A stretch of DNA of 63,019 bases from Phycisphaerae bacterium (lineage in GTDB: Bacteria; Planctomycetota; Phycisphaerae; Phycisphaerales; UBA1924), in contig JAUIHS010000026.1 in the NCBI GenBank assembly GCA_030432255.1, forward strand, positions 1 to 63,019, read 5' to 3'. The notes under the pieces are model-generated. The model saw nothing but the letters and a program-made list of their open reading frames with translations. It ran no database searches and was not told the DNA's origin. Below are positions 59,657-63,019 of this stretch, piece after piece (positions within the stretch are counted from its first letter, which is position 1; each line of letters begins with the position of its first letter). The translations under genes were made by a program, and so were the position numbers.

Positions 59657-60232
59657 CTATCGCCTGAACTGTCGGGACATCCAGATGGCGCCACCGAGAA
59701 GCACGAGCAGTGACACGGCGGTCATTGTTCCCACGAATGTGGAGGACACTGTCGTGACGATCATGATTCCCATCGGGATGACGAGCGTCGCGAGAATCAG
59801 GACGGCAAAGACGCGGCCGGCAGCGCCGACCTGGCGCAGCCCGCCGGGCTGTGCGGTGAACAGGAATCCCTGTCGTCTGAAGCGTTCGGCCAGTTGTCGA
59901 AGGTTCGTACCGCACTCAGGGCACATGTCCTGATCAGACAGGGCACTCATGTCATAGCCGCACGTGACGCATCCGCCCTTCGCGTTGAGCGCCAGTTCAC
60001 GCTCCGCGGCTCGGGCGAACAAGTCGGTCAGGATCTCAGCGGCTTCTTCGGCGCGATCCTCTGGGACCGCGAGTTCGATCTTGCGGGTGGGTGCCATGGG
60101 ACCGAGGGCCTCGAGGTTGCCGCCGACGATCCGGGTCTCGATGTTCTGGTCATTGAGGACTGACGCGATGATCGACGCATCGAACTCGGTAGGGAGCGTC
60201 GCGAGGACCATGAAGGGCTGATGCGACTCCAT
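59657..60232 (-). CDS. DUF2007 signal-transducing-type protein with zinc ribbon and membrane tail
   Basis: The 191-residue protein begins with a DUF2007 ferredoxin-like fold (MVLATLPTEFDASIIASVLN, then DQNIETRIVGGNLEALGPMA). A zinc ribbon with CVTC and CPEC follows near residues 88 and 104. Two hydrophobic segments close the protein (RVFAVLILATLVIPMGIMIV). DUF2007 is found in proteins that may relay signals, but the target is not known. It starts three bases after the mrp stop, so the two are one transcript. Confidence 0.82.
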   Translation of the reverse strand: MESHQPFMVLATLPTEFDASIIASVLNDQNIETRIVGGNLEALGPMAPTRKIELAVPEDRAEEAAEILTDLFARAAERELALNAKGGCVTCGYDMSALSDQDMCPECGTNLRQLAERFRRQGFLFTAQPGGLRQVGAAGRVFAVLILATLVIPMGIMIVTTVSSTFVGTMTAVSLLVLLGGAIWMSRQFRR

Positions 60233-60235
60233 GGA

Positions 60236-61381
60236 TCAGTTGACCGTCAGCGTCGGGCCGGAGGTCTGTGTTGCGAGGGCGACTTCCTGCTGAACGCGCT
60301 CGACCAGCGTATCGAAGGCCTTGCTGATGGGCGGATTCTCCGTGAAGTTCGCCGTGGGATTGCCGTTGTCGCAGTTGGCGCGCAGTTGCATGTTCAGCGG
60401 GATTGCGCCGAGGAAGGGCAGACCGAGGCGCTGGGACATCTGCTCGGCACCGCCTCGACCAAAGATGTCGTACTCCTTGCCGTCATCACCGATGAACCAC
60501 GACATGTTCTCGACCACGCCAAGGATGTTGACATTGAGTTGCTGGAACATGCGTGCTGCTCTCACCGCATCATCCTGCGCGACGCGCTGCGGGGTGCAGA
60601 CGATCACTGCGCCGGAGAGGCTGAGGAGTTGCGCCATGGTGAGCGGGACATCGCCGGTGCCGGGCGGCAGATCGATGATGAGGAAGTCCAGTTCGCCCCA
60701 GTCCGTCTGTTCCGTGATCTGCTTGAAAGCGCCATGAGCCATCGGGCCGCGCCAGATCAGCGGCTTCTCCGGGTCGACCATTTTCCCGATGGTCATGGTC
60801 TTGATGCCATGAACGAAGAAGGGCTGCACGCGATCGCGCAGGAGCGACAGTTCCATGTCCCCGAGGCCGAGCAGGGTCGGGACGGAGGGGCCGTAGATGT
60901 CGCCATCGAGCAGGCCGACGCCGTGGCCCTGTCGAGCCAGGCCGACGGCCAGGTTGAGCGCGACCGTTGACTTGCCGACTCCCCCTTTGCCGGCGCCGAC
61001 GGCGATGATGTTCCGGACTCCGGGTATCGACGGGCTGCCGGGCTGCACGGTGCCACCTCGGTTGGTCGGTGACGCGGCCGCCTGCTTCATGGGTTGATCC
61101 GCGGGCTGGTCGACGGTCGCCTCCGGGGCGATGAACTCGACCTCAACGGCCTTGACTTCCATGCCGAGTTCCTGCCCGAGAGCGCGGACCACGTGCTGTG
61201 TTCCCTTGCGGAGCCCGTCACGAAGTTCTGCAACGTCGGGCGCCTTCAGGCGGACAGCGCAATGCCCCTCGCAGACGGAGACATGATCGACCATGCCGCG
61301 CTCGACGACGCTGCGCCCATCCTCTGAGTCTCGGAGGTTGGCGAGTGCTTTCAGGACGTATTCGCGGCTGATGGCTGCCAT
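60236..61381 (-). CDS. mrp: Mrp/NBP35-family ATPase (iron-sulfur carrier type)
   Basis: The ATG at 61381 follows AAAGGAG and gives 381 residues. An N-terminal MIP18/DUF59 domain (VLKALANLRDSEDGRSVVER) leads to the deviant Walker A motif VGAGKGGVGKSTVALNLA. LPPGTGDVPLTMAQLLSLSG follows. Mrp proteins carry iron-sulfur clusters to target enzymes. The usual CPxC cluster pair after ENMSWF is missing, since the sequence reads ENMSWFIGDDGKEYDIFG. The protein may therefore not hold a cluster between two subunits in the standard way. It is co-transcribed with the DUF2007 gene and is cytoplasmic. Confidence 0.93.
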   Translation of the reverse strand: MAAISREYVLKALANLRDSEDGRSVVERGMVDHVSVCEGHCAVRLKAPDVAELRDGLRKGTQHVVRALGQELGMEVKAVEVEFIAPEATVDQPADQPMKQAAASPTNRGGTVQPGSPSIPGVRNIIAVGAGKGGVGKSTVALNLAVGLARQGHGVGLLDGDIYGPSVPTLLGLGDMELSLLRDRVQPFFVHGIKTMTIGKMVDPEKPLIWRGPMAHGAFKQITEQTDWGELDFLIIDLPPGTGDVPLTMAQLLSLSGAVIVCTPQRVAQDDAVRAARMFQQLNVNILGVVENMSWFIGDDGKEYDIFGRGGAEQMSQRLGLPFLGAIPLNMQLRANCDNGNPTANFTENPPISKAFDTLVERVQQEVALATQTSGPTLTVN

Positions 61382-61652
61382 GGGTGCGGAGTCTCCTTTG
61401 ATGAATGTCTGGACCGATATTGTAGGCAACCGCCGGTGTGCGTGAGGCTGCCGTCCCGGGGATCGAGGGTGCCTGTCCGAATAAGACGTCCGGAGAACAC
61501 GCGTCCTGATGTGCGCGCGAGATTTTGTCGGGCATGTCGCGCACCGCCTGTTTTGCGGTCCGAAAGCAGCCGATGCTCTGCCTGACACCTCACTGCGCGT
61601 GGGGTCCGTGTGAAGTCCAATTGAAGATGAGATCCTTGGGAAGGAGCGATTC

Positions 61653-62471
61653 GTGTTCCATCAGAGCATCCTGAAGACCGGTGCGTGTGTCCTGGCAATG
61701 ACCGTTGGTCTGACCACTCCCGCAGCCGGACAGTCGTCATCCAACAAGTCGGTGTCTCCCGTTTCTGCGAATCTGAATGTCGGGCGCGAAGGCAATGCCC
61801 AGGTCGGTCATGCCATGTTCATGACTGCGATCGACCGGCTCGCCGCGGATGATGTCCCGGTGCAGTTCCACCTGACTTCGAAGCAGATGGGCCTGGTTGC
61901 CAAGGCGAAGAAGGACTATCGTCGGGCGATGCGTGCCTACCAGCAGGCGCACTTCGATGAGTTCAAGCGGGCGCGTGCGGTTGTTGCCCAGGCGCGGAAG
62001 CAGTCCATCGTCCTCAAGTCCGACTCTGAATCTGCCTACTTCGTCACGCCGCAGCAACTGGCTGATGCGAAGGCACAGCTTCGTTCGCTTCGCGACAACG
62101 GCCCGCAGGCTTCTGCGTATCACTCCCGGGTGTGGTTCTCGTTGAGTTCGGAGCAGCAGGCCTTCGCGATCAGCGAACTGCACAAGGTGGCATCGCGCAC
62201 TTCACCGGTTCAGCGCGTCGCCCGAAGCTCACGCAAGGCGCACAGGCACCAGCCTGACGCCGCGACCGTGGTCGACTGGGATCAGCTCAAGGCGGCCGTC
62301 GCCACGCTGCCCCAGAAGGACCAGGAGCGTGTGATGATGCGGATCTCTCAGATCCTTCGTGGCCAGCAGGTGGGGAACTCCACGGAGTGGAACGAGTGGC
62401 GCTACCAGAAGAGCACCTTCAAGGTGCCGAGCACACAGTCGACCGTTGCGGATGTCCCTGAAGACATGTGA
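61653..62471 (+). CDS. Exported basic protein of unknown function (272 aa)
   Basis: The GTG at 61653 sits seven bases after GGAAGGAG and starts a signal peptide (TGACVLAMTVGLTTPAAGQS). The mature protein has Lys/Arg/Gln-rich helices (SKQMGLVAKAKKDYRRAMRA, FDEFKRARAVVAQARKQSIV) and a basic patch (RSSRKAHRHQP). I do not recognise it. It could bind DNA, RNA or cell-wall polymers. The 271-base region upstream, divergent from mrp, should hold the promoter. A clear terminator follows. Confidence 0.68.
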   Translation: MFHQSILKTGACVLAMTVGLTTPAAGQSSSNKSVSPVSANLNVGREGNAQVGHAMFMTAIDRLAADDVPVQFHLTSKQMGLVAKAKKDYRRAMRAYQQAHFDEFKRARAVVAQARKQSIVLKSDSESAYFVTPQQLADAKAQLRSLRDNGPQASAYHSRVWFSLSSEQQAFAISELHKVASRTSPVQRVARSSRKAHRHQPDAATVVDWDQLKAAVATLPQKDQERVMMRISQILRGQQVGNSTEWNEWRYQKSTFKVPSTQSTVADVPEDM

Positions 62472-62500
62472 TACGGGCGACCAGGTGAGAGAGTGAGACG

Positions 62501-62527
62501 GGGCGGGCCGAATGGCTCGCCCCTTTG
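62501..62527 (+). terminator. Rho-independent terminator after the basic exported protein gene
   Basis: GGGGCGGGCC pairs with GGCTCGCCCC (one G-U) around GAAT, followed by TTTG. It is 29 bases past the stop. Confidence 0.75.
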
Positions 62528-62596
62528 TCGTTGAAAGGGGGGGCGATCCGGCGACTTCGGGAATATGCCGGGCACCCGCTGTGTTGAGCCAGTTCC

Positions 62597-63019
62597 ATGC
62601 CCTACACCGTCACAAAATCCGAGCCAAGCGTGTCTGAGCCTCCTCCAGCGACTGAGGCCGGGGTTCGCACCATGCAGTGCATGGAGGTGGTCGGTGGCAA
62701 TGAGGCGGCGGATACGCTCTTCGAGATGCCGGGATTGGATGTTTTCGTCTACAGCCTCCCGGTTGCAGACTCGGACGAAGGCGGCGACGTGCACTACCTC
62801 TCCAGTTGTGCCACCGGGCGGATCGCCCGCCTGCTGGTGGCCGATGTGAGCGGTCACGGCGAAGAGGTTGCCGAGTTCGCGAGGGGTTCTGGACTTAAAT
62901 TGTTGGTCAAACGTCACCCCAAGGAATCAAAAGAAAAAGTCTTTGAAGATGTGCAAGCCGAGCCCGGCGCCAAAGCACTGCTCACCTTCCACACCGTCGC
63001 CTTTGAAGGCTCGATTGGC
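62597..63019 (+). CDS. PP2C/SpoIIE-type phosphatase N-terminus fused in frame to a Sll0783-like segment (partial)
   Basis: The frame from ATG 62597 is open to the window edge (141 codons). Residues 1-96 read as the start of a PP2C/SpoIIE phosphatase: [40 protein letters not shown] and [12 protein letters not shown], with a metal-binding Asp in VADVSGHG. From about residue 97 (base ~62885) the sequence changes to [20 protein letters not shown] and [20 protein letters not shown]. This resembles the N-terminal part of the MSMEG_0572/Sll0783 nitrogen-starvation family, and the DNA becomes less GC-rich. The two parts do not belong to one known protein, so a rearrangement or an assembly chimera is likely. 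Confidence 0.6.
   Translation, partial: MPYTVTKSEPSVSEPPPATEAGVRTMQCMEVVGGNEAADTLFEMPGLDVFVYSLPVADSDEGGDVHYLSSCATGRIARLLVADVSGHGEEVAEFARGSGLKLLVKRHPKESKEKVFEDVQAEPGAKALLTFHTVAFEGSIG

Noticed and set aside
1..63019. tRNA, rRNA and riboswitch genes
   Set aside because: I saw no cloverleaf with a GTTC-type arm in gaps, no rRNA core sequence and no known riboswitch core. A covariance search would be needed to be sure.

Overview
The window is a GC-rich, densely coded segment that looks like the chromosome of a planctomycete of the class Phycisphaerae, probably an environmental genome. The evidence is indirect but consistent. Secreted proteins carry paired dockerin-like calcium loops (GDANGD...VDFADLN...NWG). 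An ECF sigma factor sits against a membrane Ser/Thr kinase with a TPR tail. There is also a TIGR02094-type alpha-glucan phosphorylase, a prepilin-like single protein, and LpoB/COG3014/YcfL-type lipoproteins. I saw no rRNA, tRNA or CRISPR. Both edges look like breakpoints: the left edge is the 3' end of a transposase, and the right edge is an in-frame fusion of two unrelated protein families.

Layout. 1-6.6 kb holds the transposase remnant, a CMD/AhpD-type protein, an orphan fused double ABC permease with two lipoproteins (one YHS-like), and a CaCA antiporter overlapping mgtE. 6.8-14.4 kb holds a membrane coiled-coil protein with a C-terminal BRCT-like domain, an LpxL-type acyltransferase, a transglutaminase-like protein, an AsmA-like protein and an ALDH7-type dehydrogenase. 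14.5-22.2 kb holds the kinase/sigma pair, a methyltransferase, glnS and an ArsR-SRPBCC operon with a palindromic operator. 22.5-31.9 kb holds a cysteine-rich repeat protein, an EVE protein, an M60 peptidase, a DUF456 protein, a pilin-like protein and glycogen phosphorylase. 32.1-36 kb is an envelope lipoprotein operon (two LpoB-like, COG3014-like, YcfL-like). 36-38.5 kb is a small accessory patch with a SUFU protein, an ankyrin protein and a MntA/HepT toxin-antitoxin pair. 38.9-56.6 kb is a mostly leftward island for secreted proteins: a dockerin protein, FabZ/ACP, four tandem ~700-residue paralogues (YWVGG-type), a P-domain dockerin protein, a lipase-like protein, ExbD, ExbB, a vWA protein with a TonB-like N-terminus, and DoxX. 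56.7-63 kb holds an M16-like protein without the zinc motif, a DUF2007 protein, mrp, an exported protein and the truncated PP2C.

How genes work together. The vWA/ExbB/ExbD genes overlap by 4 bp each and should form one proton-driven Ton/Tol-like machine. The lipase and P-domain genes downstream also overlap by 4 bp. The four-paralogue array follows in the same orientation, so secretion, anchoring or display of dockerin-bearing proteins is a reasonable but untested reading of this island.

A second theme is non-coding. Many genes are followed, at or just after the stop codon, by G-rich imperfect short tandem repeats (TTAGGTG, GGCATTC, TGGTTGG, AGGGAGCAGGGACG and similar). Between convergent genes these form long inverted repeats.
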